A DNA stretch of 64,000 bases from positions 62,001-126,000 of the forward strand of contig CAZBKQ010000001.1 of the NCBI GenBank assembly GCA_964492555.1, given 5' to 3'. Positions 42,327 to 50,890 of this stretch are shown here, one piece after another. Position numbers and translations under genes: made by a program. This DNA comes from GCA-2709075 sp964492555. Lineage in GTDB: Bacteria > Pseudomonadota > Alphaproteobacteria > MPNO01 > UBA2964. Each line of letters starts with the position of its first letter. Position 1 is the first letter of the stretch. A model generated the notes under the pieces. The model ran no database searches and was not told the origin of the DNA. It was given only the letters and a program-made list of their open reading frames with translations.

Positions 42327-42893
42327 TCAGTCCTTCGCCCGCTCCACATAGCTGGAATCGGCGGTGTTGACCACAATCCGCGTGCCGGCCTCGATATGGG
42401 GCGGCACCATGACCTTGACGCCGTTTTCCATGATCGCGGGTTTATAGGACGAGGACGCGGTCTGGCCCTTGACCACCGCGTCGGCCTCCGCGACCTCCAG
42501 CGTTACCGAACCCGGCGCGGTCAGCCCGACCGGCGTGCCTTCGACCGTATTGACCAGAACTTCCATCCCGTCGGTCAGAAACACCGCGGCCTCGCCCGCC
42601 ATGTCCTTTTCGACGGTGAACTGGTCATAGGTTTCGGAATCCATCAGGGTGATCTGGTCGTCTTCCATGAAAAGAATCGTGCAGGTCTTTTCATCCGTCA
42701 TCAGTTTTTCGACGGTTTCCTGGGTGCGGAACCTGACATTGGTTTTGATGCCCGTGGTCACGTCGCGCATATCCAGCGCGATAAAGGCGTTACCCTTGCC
42801 GGGCAGGATCAGATCGTATTTCAGGATGCTGTAGCGTTTGCCCTCATGTTCGATCACATGGTTGGGACGCAGCGTATTGGCGTTTACCTTCAT
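42327..42893 (-). CDS. efp: Translation elongation factor P
   Basis: A 188-residue EF-P of three beta-barrel domains. The modified residue is Lys33 in the tip loop LPGKGNAF; the C-terminal motif GTRIVVNTADSSYVERAKD is standard. EF-P relieves ribosomes stalled at polyproline. The next gene on the same strand upstream is epmB and the divergent gene is epmA, giving the beta-lysylation pathway of this lysine. Polyproline clients in the window include TolA and the OmpA protein at 40330. Confidence 0.96.
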   Translation of the reverse strand: MKVNANTLRPNHVIEHEGKRYSILKYDLILPGKGNAFIALDMRDVTTGIKTNVRFRTQETVEKLMTDEKTCTILFMEDDQITLMDSETYDQFTVEKDMAGEAAVFLTDGMEVLVNTVEGTPVGLTAPGSVTLEVAEADAVVKGQTASSSYKPAIMENGVKVMVPPHIEAGTRIVVNTADSSYVERAKD

Positions 42894-42944
42894 GGTCTGT
42901 TTCCGAATTTTAGCGTGTGGCCGGTGAAATCGCGGCGGAACCTA

Positions 42945-44033
42945 TCACTCCGGTGCGCCGGGTTCAATCTCGTCCGCATAGGGGTGTCTGACGCCGGAAA
43001 TATCCTCTGCCAGCCAACCCGCGTCCTCCTCATCGCGCGTGATCCAGCATGGCCCGGCCGGAACCTTGCCATGCCCGCCTGGAATATCCAGCACATAGGT
43101 GGGTTGCGCGATGCCGGAGAGCCTCCCGCGCAACCGCCGTATCAGGGCGCGCCCCGCCGCCAGGGTCGTGCGGAAATGCGATGTGCCCCGCGCCAGATCG
43201 CCGTGATGCAGATAATAGGGCTTGATACGGTTTTCGATCAGGCGCCGCATCAGGGCTTCCATCGTGGCCGGATCGTCATTGATGCCTTTGAGCAGCACCG
43301 TCTGGCTCAACATCGGAATCCCGGCATCGATCAATCTGGCGATGGCGGCGCGCGCCGGGGCATCTATTTCATCGGGATGATTGCAATGCAGCACGATCCA
43401 GACCGGTTTCGATATGTTCAGCGCCGCGATCATGGTGTCTGAAATTCTTTCCGGATCGAGCGCCGGGACCCGGCTGTGAATGCGGATGGTTTTGACATGG
43501 CGAATGCGGTCCAGCCGGCCCAGCAGCGCGCCCAACCGGTCCGGCGACAGGATCAGCGGATCGCCGCCGGAGAGGATGACCTCCCAGATCCCAGGCGTGT
43601 TCGCGATATAGGAAAGCGCCGCGTCCAGCAGTTCCGGCTTCATCCGCCCGTCGCCGACCGCATGGCGGCGAAAACAGAACCGGCAATAGGCCGGGCAGGA
43701 CAGCACCGGCATCAGCAAGACCCGGTCGGGGTAGCGATGGACGATGCCGGGTACCGGCGCGTTCGCCCCGTCGCCGATGGGATCGCAAAGCTCCTGTGCC
43801 GAAAACCAGTTCTCCGCCGCCGCCGGCACGAATTGCCGCACCAGCGGATCGTTTGGGTCGCGCCCCTGCAGGCGCTCCGCCAACGCCGCCGGAATGCCGA
43901 TCGGCATCGCTTGTGCTGCGTCCTCGCAGGAAGCAGCGTCCGCTGGCTCGATCAGCCCGGCCTCCACCAGCCCGGCCGCGCCGGTGATGCGCTTGCCGCG
44001 CCGTCTCTGGACAAGATTCCGGACGATGTTCAT
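42945..44033 (-). CDS. epmB: EF-P lysine 2,3-aminomutase
   Basis: A 362-residue radical-SAM enzyme. The iron-sulfur motif is Cys113-x3-Cys117-x2-Cys120 (CPAYCRFC), followed by EVILSGGDPL and the PLP-Lys region in SQTVLLKGINDD. It converts (S)-alpha-lysine to (R)-beta-lysine for EF-P. It begins at the ATG at 44033 and is divergent from epmA with 32 bases between, sharing a promoter region. The stop lies 51 bases before the efp start. Confidence 0.94.
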   Translation of the reverse strand: MNIVRNLVQRRRGKRITGAAGLVEAGLIEPADAASCEDAAQAMPIGIPAALAERLQGRDPNDPLVRQFVPAAAENWFSAQELCDPIGDGANAPVPGIVHRYPDRVLLMPVLSCPAYCRFCFRRHAVGDGRMKPELLDAALSYIANTPGIWEVILSGGDPLILSPDRLGALLGRLDRIRHVKTIRIHSRVPALDPERISDTMIAALNISKPVWIVLHCNHPDEIDAPARAAIARLIDAGIPMLSQTVLLKGINDDPATMEALMRRLIENRIKPYYLHHGDLARGTSHFRTTLAAGRALIRRLRGRLSGIAQPTYVLDIPGGHGKVPAGPCWITRDEEDAGWLAEDISGVRHPYADEIEPGAPE

Positions 44034-44065
44034 GGTGCGATAGTCCTTATCATCGGAACGGCGAC

Positions 44066-45139
44066 ATGAATGACACTCCCCCCAATCCGGTGCAATCCCC
44101 CTGGTGGGATCGCGACCGGCTGGCAAGCCGCCTGCCCAAGCTGAAGGCGCGGAATGCGATCGCCGGTGCGCTGCGCGGCTGGTTCGCGGAAGAAGGGTTT
44201 GTCGAGGTCGAAACCCCCGCTTTGCAAATCTCCCCGGGACTGGAGCCGCATCTGGCTGCGTTCGAAACAAAATTGTTTGAGCCCTTCGAGGAGACGGGCC
44301 GCCAGCTGTATCTTCATACCTCGCCCGAATATGCGATGAAAAAACTGCTGGCCGGCGGGATGCAGAAAATTTTTCAGCTCGCGCGCTGCTATCGCAACGG
44401 GGAACGTTCCGCCACGCATCATCCCGAATTCACCATGCTGGAATGGTACCGGGCCCAGGCGGACTGGCGGCACGGCGCGGCGGATACCGAGGCGCTGATC
44501 AGGGCCGGGGCCGCCGCCCACGGTGTTTCAGATGTCACACGAGACGGCGTGGCGTGCGATCTTTCGCGGCCCTTTCGCTATCTCAGCGTGGCCGAAGCGT
44601 TTTCGGACCTTGCCGGCGCGGATGTTCTGGCGACATTGGACGATCCTGAACGGCCCGGCCGCGATGCGCTGGCGGAGATGGCGGCCAGAGCCGGGGTGCG
44701 GGTCGCGGCGGACGATGGCTGGGACGCGATCTTCGACAGGATATTGCTGGAAAAGATCGAGCCGCATCTCGGGGCGGGGGAAGGGACCGTGCTTTACGAT
44801 TATCCGGTGCCGTTGGCCGCGCTGGCCAAAAAATCCGTTAGCGATCTCCGGCTCGCGGACCGGTTCGAGGTCTATGTCTGCGGGATGGAGCTCGCCAACG
44901 GGTTCGGGGAGCTGACCGATGCCGTTGAACAGCGCCGCCGGTTCGAGTCCGACCGCGCCAGGAAGCAATCGATGGGGGATCAGCCCTATCCGATGGATGA
45001 GGATTTCCTGGCGGCGCTTGAGGCCGGTCTGCCGAATAGCACGGGCGTCGCGATGGGGTTCGACCGGCTGGTCATGCTGCTCACAGGCGCGGACCTTATC
45101 GAAGACGTGTTGTGGGCGCCCGTGGTTACCGCCCGTTAA
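44066..45139 (+). CDS. epmA: EF-P lysine aminoacylase (GenX/PoxA/YjeA)
   Basis: A 357-residue class II lysyl-tRNA-synthetase-like enzyme without an anticodon-binding domain. Motif 2 (FQLARCYRNGE and HHPEFTMLEWY) and motif 3 (GVAMGFDRLVMLLTG) are clear, and GMELANGFGELTD is characteristic. It attaches beta-lysine made by EpmB to EF-P Lys33. No EpmC hydroxylase gene was seen, as is usual outside gamma-proteobacteria. Confidence 0.95.
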   Translation: MNDTPPNPVQSPWWDRDRLASRLPKLKARNAIAGALRGWFAEEGFVEVETPALQISPGLEPHLAAFETKLFEPFEETGRQLYLHTSPEYAMKKLLAGGMQKIFQLARCYRNGERSATHHPEFTMLEWYRAQADWRHGAADTEALIRAGAAAHGVSDVTRDGVACDLSRPFRYLSVAEAFSDLAGADVLATLDDPERPGRDALAEMAARAGVRVAADDGWDAIFDRILLEKIEPHLGAGEGTVLYDYPVPLAALAKKSVSDLRLADRFEVYVCGMELANGFGELTDAVEQRRRFESDRARKQSMGDQPYPMDEDFLAALEAGLPNSTGVAMGFDRLVMLLTGADLIEDVLWAPVVTAR

Positions 45140-45188
45140 CCCTGTTTCGCTATTTTTGGGTCCGGAATTCTCCGATTTGGGCCGGAAA

Positions 45189-46229
45189 ATGTTTGTAAAG
45201 CTTCGCAATAGTCTGATCGCCGCGATCCTCGCGCTGCCCGGCGTCTATCACGCCCAGGCGGCGTCCGACGGGGTCAGCGAATTTTTCGCCGGTCGTTCCA
45301 TCGTCTTCGTCAGCCCCTATGACGATGATAAATATTCCAAATCCATCGCGCGGCACATGGTCAAATACGTGCCGGGCAATCCGTCGATCCGTTTTCGGCA
45401 TATGCCGGGCGGGCGCAGCCGCAAGATCGCGGCCTGGCTGTCGTCGGAGGCCCCGCGCGACGGGCTGATCGTCGCGGCGCTTCTGCCCGACGCCATCATG
45501 GCGCCGCTGATCGGCGAGGGGAAAAGCCGCGAGATCTCCTATGACCCGCTGCAATTCCTCTTTCTGGGGAGCGCCAACTCCTCGACCCTGGTTTGCCTGT
45601 CCGACCGTGCAGCCCCGGTACAGGATTTCGGAGAGGCGCTGCGCACGCCGCTGATCCTGGGGGCGACGCGCGACGGCGGGATGACGCGGGATATGGCGCT
45701 CGCGCTCAAGAACATCATCGGCGCGCGCTTTACCCTGGTGCCGGGATATAAGGACGTCGATCAGGTGATCCGCGCCCTTAAACATGGCGAGGTCCAGAGG
45801 CTCTGCGGCTATGGCTGGTCCAATTTCAACGCCGGGCGGCTTGATCTGATCAAGAACGGCCAGGTTAATGTGTTGGTTCAGCTTGCCCTCGACCCGCATG
45901 AAGGGCTGTCTTCCATGAAAGTGCCGATGATCTGGGAATATGTCGACGATCCGGAAGACAAGGAAACGCTGCAGCTTATCGCCACGGCCCAATATCTCGG
46001 CCGTCCCTTTGCCGCCGCGCCGGGGGTGGAACGCAAACGGCTTAACGCGCTGCGTGTCGCGTTCGAACGCACCATGCGCGATGTCGAATTCCGCGCCGAT
46101 GCCCGCCGCGCCGGGATCGAGATCAACCCGACCACCGGCGATTCGGTGCAGAAGCTGGTGAAAAAAATCTTTGCCACCCCGAAACCGATCCTCAACCGCG
46201 CCAGACTCGCCCGCAAAGCGGCTGGTTGA
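45189..46229 (+). CDS. TctC-like solute-binding protein (tripartite tricarboxylate transporter family), orphan
   Basis: A 346-residue periplasmic protein with signal peptide (LIAAILALPGVYHAQA) and a TctC/Bug-like fold: RSIVFVSPYDDDKYSKSIARH, then RHMPGGRSRKIAAWL, and a late VERKRLNALRVAFERTM. The start at 45189 begins the signal peptide; the frame extends upstream into epmA but that part is out-of-frame shadow. No TctA or TctB membrane partner is nearby, so it is an orphan binding protein, as often found in proteobacteria. Confidence 0.78.
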   Translation: MFVKLRNSLIAAILALPGVYHAQAASDGVSEFFAGRSIVFVSPYDDDKYSKSIARHMVKYVPGNPSIRFRHMPGGRSRKIAAWLSSEAPRDGLIVAALLPDAIMAPLIGEGKSREISYDPLQFLFLGSANSSTLVCLSDRAAPVQDFGEALRTPLILGATRDGGMTRDMALALKNIIGARFTLVPGYKDVDQVIRALKHGEVQRLCGYGWSNFNAGRLDLIKNGQVNVLVQLALDPHEGLSSMKVPMIWEYVDDPEDKETLQLIATAQYLGRPFAAAPGVERKRLNALRVAFERTMRDVEFRADARRAGIEINPTTGDSVQKLVKKIFATPKPILNRARLARKAAG

Positions 46230-46241
46230 ACGGGGGGCCGC

Positions 46242-46880
46242 TTAACCGCCAAACACCCTGTTGAACGCCTTCACCGCTGCGGCGGGGCCGTCCTTATATC
46301 CCCAGACGCCGTTCGAGACGGCGAGGAAATCCGCGCCCGCATCGACAATCGGTTTGCAGTTCTCCACCGTGATGCCGCCGATGGCGACGCACGGCACGGT
46401 GGTGGCCTCTGACCAGACGGTCAGCAGATCGGGTTCGGGGGCGAAGCGCCGGTTCTTGGTGGAGCTTTCGAAAAACGCGCCGAAGGCGACGTAATCCGCC
46501 CCGGCATCGCCGGCCTCCATCGCCAGATGGATTGAATCGTGGCAGGTGACGCCGACAATCGCGTCATCGCCGAGCAACCTGCGTGCCTCTTCATAGGGCG
46601 TGTCTTCCTGCCCGACATGAACGCCGTCGCAGCCGATCTCGGCGGCAAGCGCCGCATTGTCATTGAGGATAAAGGCGACGTCTCGTTCCTGCGTTACCGG
46701 CATCAATATGTCGGCGGCGCGGCGTACCACATCGTCTGCGTCCTTGATGCGCAGCTGCACGCAGGCGACACCGCCCGCATCCAGCGCTTCGGCCAACGTG
46801 TCGGCAAAGGTCCTGGCGGCGTCCCCGCCGATATCGGGGGGCGTGATCAGGTAAAGCTGGCAGGGCGGTTTGTCGGGCAT
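46242..46880 (-). CDS. thiE: Thiamine phosphate synthase
   Basis: A 212-residue TIM-barrel enzyme joining HMP-pyrophosphate and thiazole phosphate. YLITPPD at the N-terminus, FILNDNAALAAEIGCDGVHVGQED and VAIGGITVENC with the phosphate-binding Gly are typical. The start MPDKPPCQLYLITPP at 46880 is used. No other thiamine genes are adjacent. The stop is 13 bases from the convergent TctC-like stop. Confidence 0.93.
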   Translation of the reverse strand: MPDKPPCQLYLITPPDIGGDAARTFADTLAEALDAGGVACVQLRIKDADDVVRRAADILMPVTQERDVAFILNDNAALAAEIGCDGVHVGQEDTPYEEARRLLGDDAIVGVTCHDSIHLAMEAGDAGADYVAFGAFFESSTKNRRFAPEPDLLTVWSEATTVPCVAIGGITVENCKPIVDAGADFLAVSNGVWGYKDGPAAAVKAFNRVFGG

Positions 46881-46894
46881 TTCTTTAAACGGTT

Positions 46895-46964
46895 CCGGCC
46901 CTCTCCCCCTCCCGGCCACCCAACGGGATTATCCTTGGGGTGACCGGGAGGGGGAGAGGGCCGG
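46895..46964. repeat. GC-rich inverted repeat upstream of thiE
   Basis: The arms at 46895-46921 and 46938-46964 pair along CCGGCCCTCTCCCCCTCCCGG-type sequence with only one or two mismatches and a short loop. It lies between the aldolase stop and the thiE start. It could terminate aldolase transcription or be a REP-like element; it differs from the pair at 4369. Confidence 0.7.
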
Positions 46965-46987
46965 TGAGAGGGGCCTGAGGCGACCCC

Positions 46988-47908
46988 TTACATTTTCCCC
47001 TGATAGATCTTGATGATGTTATCCAGCATGTCGAGCGCTTCATCCCGCGGCCGCTGGAAGGTGTTGCGCCCGATGATTGAGCCGTTGCCGCCGCCGTCGC
47101 GGATGGCGCGGACCTCGTCGAAAATCCCGTCGAGGTCTTTCGCCTCACCGCCGGAGAAGACGACGATGCGTTTGCCGGCAAAGCAGCTCTGCACCACATG
47201 CTCGATCCGTGCGCTCAGGGTAGACACGTCGATCTTCTGCGCGTCATAGACCTTGGCCGCGGCGTCGAGGAACATGGCGTCCGTCGGCGGCTTGACCTTG
47301 ATAATATGCGCGCCGATCAGCGCCGCCATGTGGGCGGCATAGGCGCAGACATCCATTGCGGTCTCGCCCTCGCGGGTGACCATGCCGCCGCGCGGATAGG
47401 ACCAGACCACAACGGCCAGGCCGCAGCTCTTGGCTTCCTCGGCCAGTTCGCGGATTTCCTCGATCAGGGCGTACTGGTCTTCCGAACCGGGATAGATGGT
47501 GAAACCGATCGCGGCGCAGCCGAGACGCAGCGCGTCGCCGACACTGGCGGTGACCGCCTGGTCCTTGTTAGTGGAAAGCGAGTTGGCGTTGTTGCATTTG
47601 AGGATGGTCGGCACCGCGCCGGCGAAGCTGTCGGCGCCCGCTTCCAGCAACCCGAGCGGCGCGGCGAAGGCCGAGAGACCGGCATCGACGGCGAGCTGAT
47701 AATGATAATGCGGGTCGTACCCGGCCGGATTGGGCGCGAAGCTGCGCGCCGGGCCGTGTTCGAAACCCTGATCGACCGGCAGGATCACCAGCTTGCCCGA
47801 ACCGCCAAGACGGCCATGCATCAGAATACGAGCCAGATTACCCTTCGTGCCCGGATTGTCGGATTCGTATCCGGCGAGAATTTTCTTAACTTTCTGCGTG
47901 ATCTTCAT
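46988..47908 (-). CDS. Class I fructose-bisphosphate aldolase (DhnA/FbaB type)
   Basis: A 306-residue Schiff-base aldolase of the archaeal/DhnA type: ILPVDQGFEHGPARSF, VVWSYPRGG, the Schiff-base Lys in HIIKVKPPTDA and VVFSGGEAKDLDGIFDEVRAI. It splits fructose-1,6-bisphosphate. The start at 47908 (MKITQKVKKIL) has a GGGAGATACC site. It sits between the partial gene at 47997 and the inverted repeat, on the same strand as both neighbours. Confidence 0.92.
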   Translation of the reverse strand: MKITQKVKKILAGYESDNPGTKGNLARILMHGRLGGSGKLVILPVDQGFEHGPARSFAPNPAGYDPHYHYQLAVDAGLSAFAAPLGLLEAGADSFAGAVPTILKCNNANSLSTNKDQAVTASVGDALRLGCAAIGFTIYPGSEDQYALIEEIRELAEEAKSCGLAVVVWSYPRGGMVTREGETAMDVCAYAAHMAALIGAHIIKVKPPTDAMFLDAAAKVYDAQKIDVSTLSARIEHVVQSCFAGKRIVVFSGGEAKDLDGIFDEVRAIRDGGGNGSIIGRNTFQRPRDEALDMLDNIIKIYQGKM

Positions 47909-47996
47909 CGGTATCTCCCAAAAAATTCTGCCCCCGTATACCCCGCTTATACTGGAATCGCACGGCGGAGAAAACATTCTGCGGGGATATGCCGCG

Positions 47997-48238
47997 TTAG
48001 CCGTCCCGGATACCGAACCAGCGGCGGCAATCGGCTTCCGGATCGGCGCTTGATTGCAGGTCCAGCGCCTTGGCCGGACGGCGGAGGAGGATGGCGTTTT
48101 CGGCCGAAGCGATATTCCGGATTCTGGCTTTCACGGTCGGCTTTGCCGTCAGCGCGATGGCCTGAACGCCCGCGCGGATCGCGGCCAGCGCATCGCCCGG
48201 CGCCGCATCGCAATCCAGTACCCCGGTAATGGTAAGCG
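47997..48238 (-). CDS. C-terminal fragment of an unrecognised protein, cut by an assembly gap
   Basis: About 80 residues are open on the minus strand from the gap to the TAA at 47997-47999, ending in RRWFGIRDG. The stretch ALAAIRAGVQAIALTAKPTVKARI suggests an alpha/beta enzyme. I do not recognise it. The N-terminal part is hidden by the gap, so its start and function are unknown. Confidence 0.5.
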
Positions 48239-48338
48239 NNNNNNNNNNNNNNNNNNNNNNNNNNNNNNNNNNNNNNNNNNNNNNNNNNNNNNNNNNNNNN
48301 NNNNNNNNNNNNNNNNNNNNNNNNNNNNNNNNNNNNNN
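48239..48338. other. Assembly gap (100 N)
   Basis: Placeholder joining two contigs; it removes the start of the minus-strand gene at 47997 and whatever lay upstream of the DUF4164 gene. In related genomes glycolytic genes often stand here, but none can be seen. Confidence 0.99.
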
Positions 48339-48382
48339 ATAAATGCTCGGCGGGGGCGGGCACTGCTTTACGGGGCACCATT

Positions 48383-48604
48383 ATGTCCAGTCTGAAAGAA
48401 GCACAGGAACGGTTGCGGCGCGCCCTTGGCCGTCTTGAAGCGGCGGCGGAAAACGTGGCCGGGCGTGAGGATAACGACGATCTTCAGGAAGAGCTCGCCG
48501 AGATGCGCCAACGCTGCGAATTGCTGGAAAACCGGTCACAGACCGTCTCGCGCCAACTCGACGACACGATCGGGCGGATGCGCCAGATCCTGGGGACACA
48601 GTAA
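48383..48604 (+). CDS. DUF4164 family coiled-coil protein
   Basis: A 73-residue protein, almost wholly a coiled coil (LKEAQERLRRALGRLEAAAENV; ELAEMRQRCELLENRSQTVSRQLDDTIGRM). The location directly before zapA, with a one-base overlap (TAATG), is the standard place of DUF4164 in alphaproteobacteria and suggests a role with ZapA in division. No enzymatic motif is seen. Confidence 0.85.
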   Translation: MSSLKEAQERLRRALGRLEAAAENVAGREDNDDLQEELAEMRQRCELLENRSQTVSRQLDDTIGRMRQILGTQ

Positions 48605-48924
48605 TGCCGCAGGTCGAAGTCAGCATCAATAACCGTGCCTATCGAATCGCCTGCGACGAAGGGCAGGACGAACATCTCACGCGGCTCGCCGAATATGTCG
48701 ACAAGCGGGTGCAGGAACTGGTTTCCGCCGTCGGTCAGGTCGGCGATGCGCGTCTTTTGGTAATGGCCAGCCTGCTGATCGCCGATGAGTTGTCGGAGAC
48801 CTTCGCCAGCCTGCAGGACAAGGTCGGCGCGGAAACCGCCGAGACCGAAGCGGAGATCGCCAAGGCGACCGAAGAAATCGCGGAACGCATAGAACGCATT
48901 GCGGCCAAGCTCGAAGCTGCTTAA
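48604..48924 (+). CDS. zapA: Cell division protein ZapA
   Basis: A 106-residue FtsZ-ring-stabilising protein: VEVSINNRAYRIACDEGQDEHLTRLAEYVDKRVQEL at the N-terminus and a C-terminal coiled coil (EAEIAKATEEIAERIERIAAKLE). It follows the DUF4164 gene with a one-base overlap and is followed by the 6S RNA gene, the classical order. Confidence 0.93.
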   Translation: MPQVEVSINNRAYRIACDEGQDEHLTRLAEYVDKRVQELVSAVGQVGDARLLVMASLLIADELSETFASLQDKVGAETAETEAEIAKATEEIAERIERIAAKLEAA

Positions 48925-48934
48925 CTTAGAGACA

Positions 48935-49095
48935 GGCGGTGCTGCGCGGTACGCGAGGCATATTAATCTCCGGGGCCTATCAACACCTAACGGGAGCTGT
49001 CCCTGTCGGAGCCCTGGTTTCGTTATACGGCGCCCACCTGCTATTGCGGGCCTAGGTGGATTATAGACCGGACGGCCGTGCGGCTCCGCTTTCCT
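48935..49095 (+). ncRNA. ssrS: 6S RNA (SsrS)
   Basis: The 190 bases between zapA and the folate cyclo-ligase gene hold no gene. GCGGTGCTGC (48936-48945) pairs with GCGGCTCCGC (49080-49089) to close a long interrupted stem, as in 6S RNA, and a pyrimidine-rich tail (TTTCCTCTTTT) follows. The location zapA-ssrS-fthC is conserved in proteobacteria. The ends are approximate. 6S RNA binds the sigma-70 RNA polymerase. Confidence 0.75.
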
Positions 49096-49115
49096 CTTTT
49101 CTCCGCGTTTGACAA

Positions 49116-49733
49116 TTGGCCGACAGAGTTTCCGCAAATCCCCGCATAGACGCGGCCAAAAAAGCGCTCGCCGATACGATCAGGCCCGCGCGCCGCGCGG
49201 CGCATCGCGCGCTCGGCCCGGTTCAGGCGGATGTGATCAGGGAAATATTTCTGGAGGCGCGCCGCGCCGGTCTGCCGATGCGGCCCGGCGATACCGTTTC
49301 GGGTTTCTGGCCGATCCAGGATGAGATCGATATCCGGAAATTGCTGGAGCGGCTGCATGAGGACGGGATGGCGATTTGCCTGCCTGTCACCGGCCCCTCG
49401 CGCGCGCCACTTGTTTTTCGCGCCTGGCGGCCGGGTGACGAGATGGCGGCGGGGCCGATGGGGCTCGCCGAACCCATGCCCGAAAAAAAGGTGCTGGAGC
49501 CCGACATGCTGATCGTGCCTTTGCTGGCATTCGACCGGTTCGGCAACCGGCTGGGCTATGGTGGCGGATATTATGACGCGACGCTTGCCGATTTGCGCCG
49601 CCGCCGCCCGGTCGTCGCGGTGGGGGTGGGGTTCCATGCGCAACAGGTGGAGACCGTGCCGGTTGATCCCGGCGATGAGCGGCTGGACTGGATTGTCACT
49701 GAAAAGCGGGTTATCCGTGCGGAACGCGGATGA
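49116..49733 (+). CDS. 5-formyltetrahydrofolate cyclo-ligase
   Basis: A 205-residue enzyme converting 5-formyl-THF to methenyl-THF with ATP. The N-terminal RIDAAKKALADTIR supplies the nucleotide-binding basic helix, and the C-terminal signature LLAFDRFGNRLGYGGGYYD is diagnostic. The start is a TTG at 49116, preferred because the next candidates would cut the conserved N-terminus. It follows the 6S RNA gene and precedes the ymdB-like gene by 16 bases. Confidence 0.93.
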   Translation: MADRVSANPRIDAAKKALADTIRPARRAAHRALGPVQADVIREIFLEARRAGLPMRPGDTVSGFWPIQDEIDIRKLLERLHEDGMAICLPVTGPSRAPLVFRAWRPGDEMAAGPMGLAEPMPEKKVLEPDMLIVPLLAFDRFGNRLGYGGGYYDATLADLRRRRPVVAVGVGFHAQQVETVPVDPGDERLDWIVTEKRVIRAERG

Positions 49734-49749
49734 GAGCGGATAGGGCGAT

Positions 49750-50574
49750 ATGAAAATCCTGATATGCGGTGATGTGGTGGGGCGGTCCGGGCGCAAGGTG
49801 GTCTGCGATAATCTGTCCCGGCTGCGGGAAGAGCTCAGCCTCGACTTCGTTGTCGTGAACGGCGAAAACGCCGCCGGCGGTTTCGGCATCACGCCCAAAA
49901 TTTGCGACCAGTTTCTGAAGGCCGGCGCCGACGTGATTACCACCGGCAATCACGCCTGGGACCAAAAAGATATCCTGCCGCATTTCGCCAATGAAAAACG
50001 GCTACTCCGCCCGCATAACTATCCAGACACCACGCCCGGGCGCGGGGTCGCGCTTTATGAAATGAAAGACGGGCGCAAGGTCCTGGTGCTGCATTTCATG
50101 GCGCTTCTGTTTATGGCGCCGCTCGACGATCCGTTCGCCGGGGTGGAAAAGGAAATGCTAAACTGGCGGCTGTCATCCTCGGCCGACGCGATCCTGCTGG
50201 ATTTTCATGGCGAGGCGACCAGCGAAAAAATGGCGATGGCGCATATGCTTGACGGGCGGGTTTCGGCCGTGGTCGGCACGCACAGCCATGTGCCGACGGC
50301 GGATGCGCAGGTGCTGCCCAAGGGCACCGCCTATATCAGTGATATCGGCATGTGCGGCGATTATGATTCGGTGATCGGGATGAAGAAAGAGGTCTCGATC
50401 AGCCGCTTTCGTCAGAAAACGCCGGGGCCCCGGCTCGAGGTGGCGCTTGGCGAGGCGACATTATGCGCCGTCCTGATTGAAACCGATGACGATACCGGGC
50501 TGGCCAGACGGGTGTCGCCGGTCCGCATCGGCGGCAGGCTGGCACCTGAGTTGCCCGATTGGGCGCGGGTATAG
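49750..50574 (+). CDS. YmdB-like metallophosphoesterase (TIGR00282 family)
   Basis: A 274-residue calcineurin-like phosphoesterase. Metal-binding blocks are LICGDVVGRSGRK, VVNGENAAGGFGI, TTGNHAWDQ and VVGTHSHVPTADAQVLP in order. Bacillus YmdB is a 2',3'-cyclic nucleotide phosphodiesterase; a similar activity is likely. It starts 16 bases after the folate cyclo-ligase gene, so they form an operon. Confidence 0.9.
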   Translation: MKILICGDVVGRSGRKVVCDNLSRLREELSLDFVVVNGENAAGGFGITPKICDQFLKAGADVITTGNHAWDQKDILPHFANEKRLLRPHNYPDTTPGRGVALYEMKDGRKVLVLHFMALLFMAPLDDPFAGVEKEMLNWRLSSSADAILLDFHGEATSEKMAMAHMLDGRVSAVVGTHSHVPTADAQVLPKGTAYISDIGMCGDYDSVIGMKKEVSISRFRQKTPGPRLEVALGEATLCAVLIETDDDTGLARRVSPVRIGGRLAPELPDWARV

Positions 50575-50890
50575 GTTTTACCCGTTATTTCAATATCTTC
50601 CCGGTTGTCGCCGGAGGCAAGGGCCCCGGTCCGGGACCACATGGAAAGCGCCATTTTCGTCAGTTCACCCGGTAATTGCCGCGCAATTTTCGCGCTGATC
50701 CCGTTAAGGAAGGGCTAACAAAACGGCAAAAATGGGCACGGCTGTGGACAAGGCCCTATTCCTGCCACATTGCGCTCTATAGTGGCTATGAATCGCGGTA
50801 AAAACGGTGGAGTCCGGCGCGGACACTGCGTGCGCCGAATATCTACATATGGTATAAACAGCCTTTCATACGGCAGAGTGTAGTAGTGAC
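50575..50890. other. Intergenic region before yebC, no gene seen
   Basis: These 316 bases have no convincing ORF or RNA. They must carry the promoter of the yebC-ruvCAB set, but no -35/-10 pair stands out; a TATAGT at 50778 lacks a good -35 box. Confidence 0.6.

Noticed and set aside
50755..50783. Sigma-70 promoter for yebC with TATAGT at 50778
   Set aside because: No acceptable -35 box lies 16-18 bases upstream, so the call is not supported.
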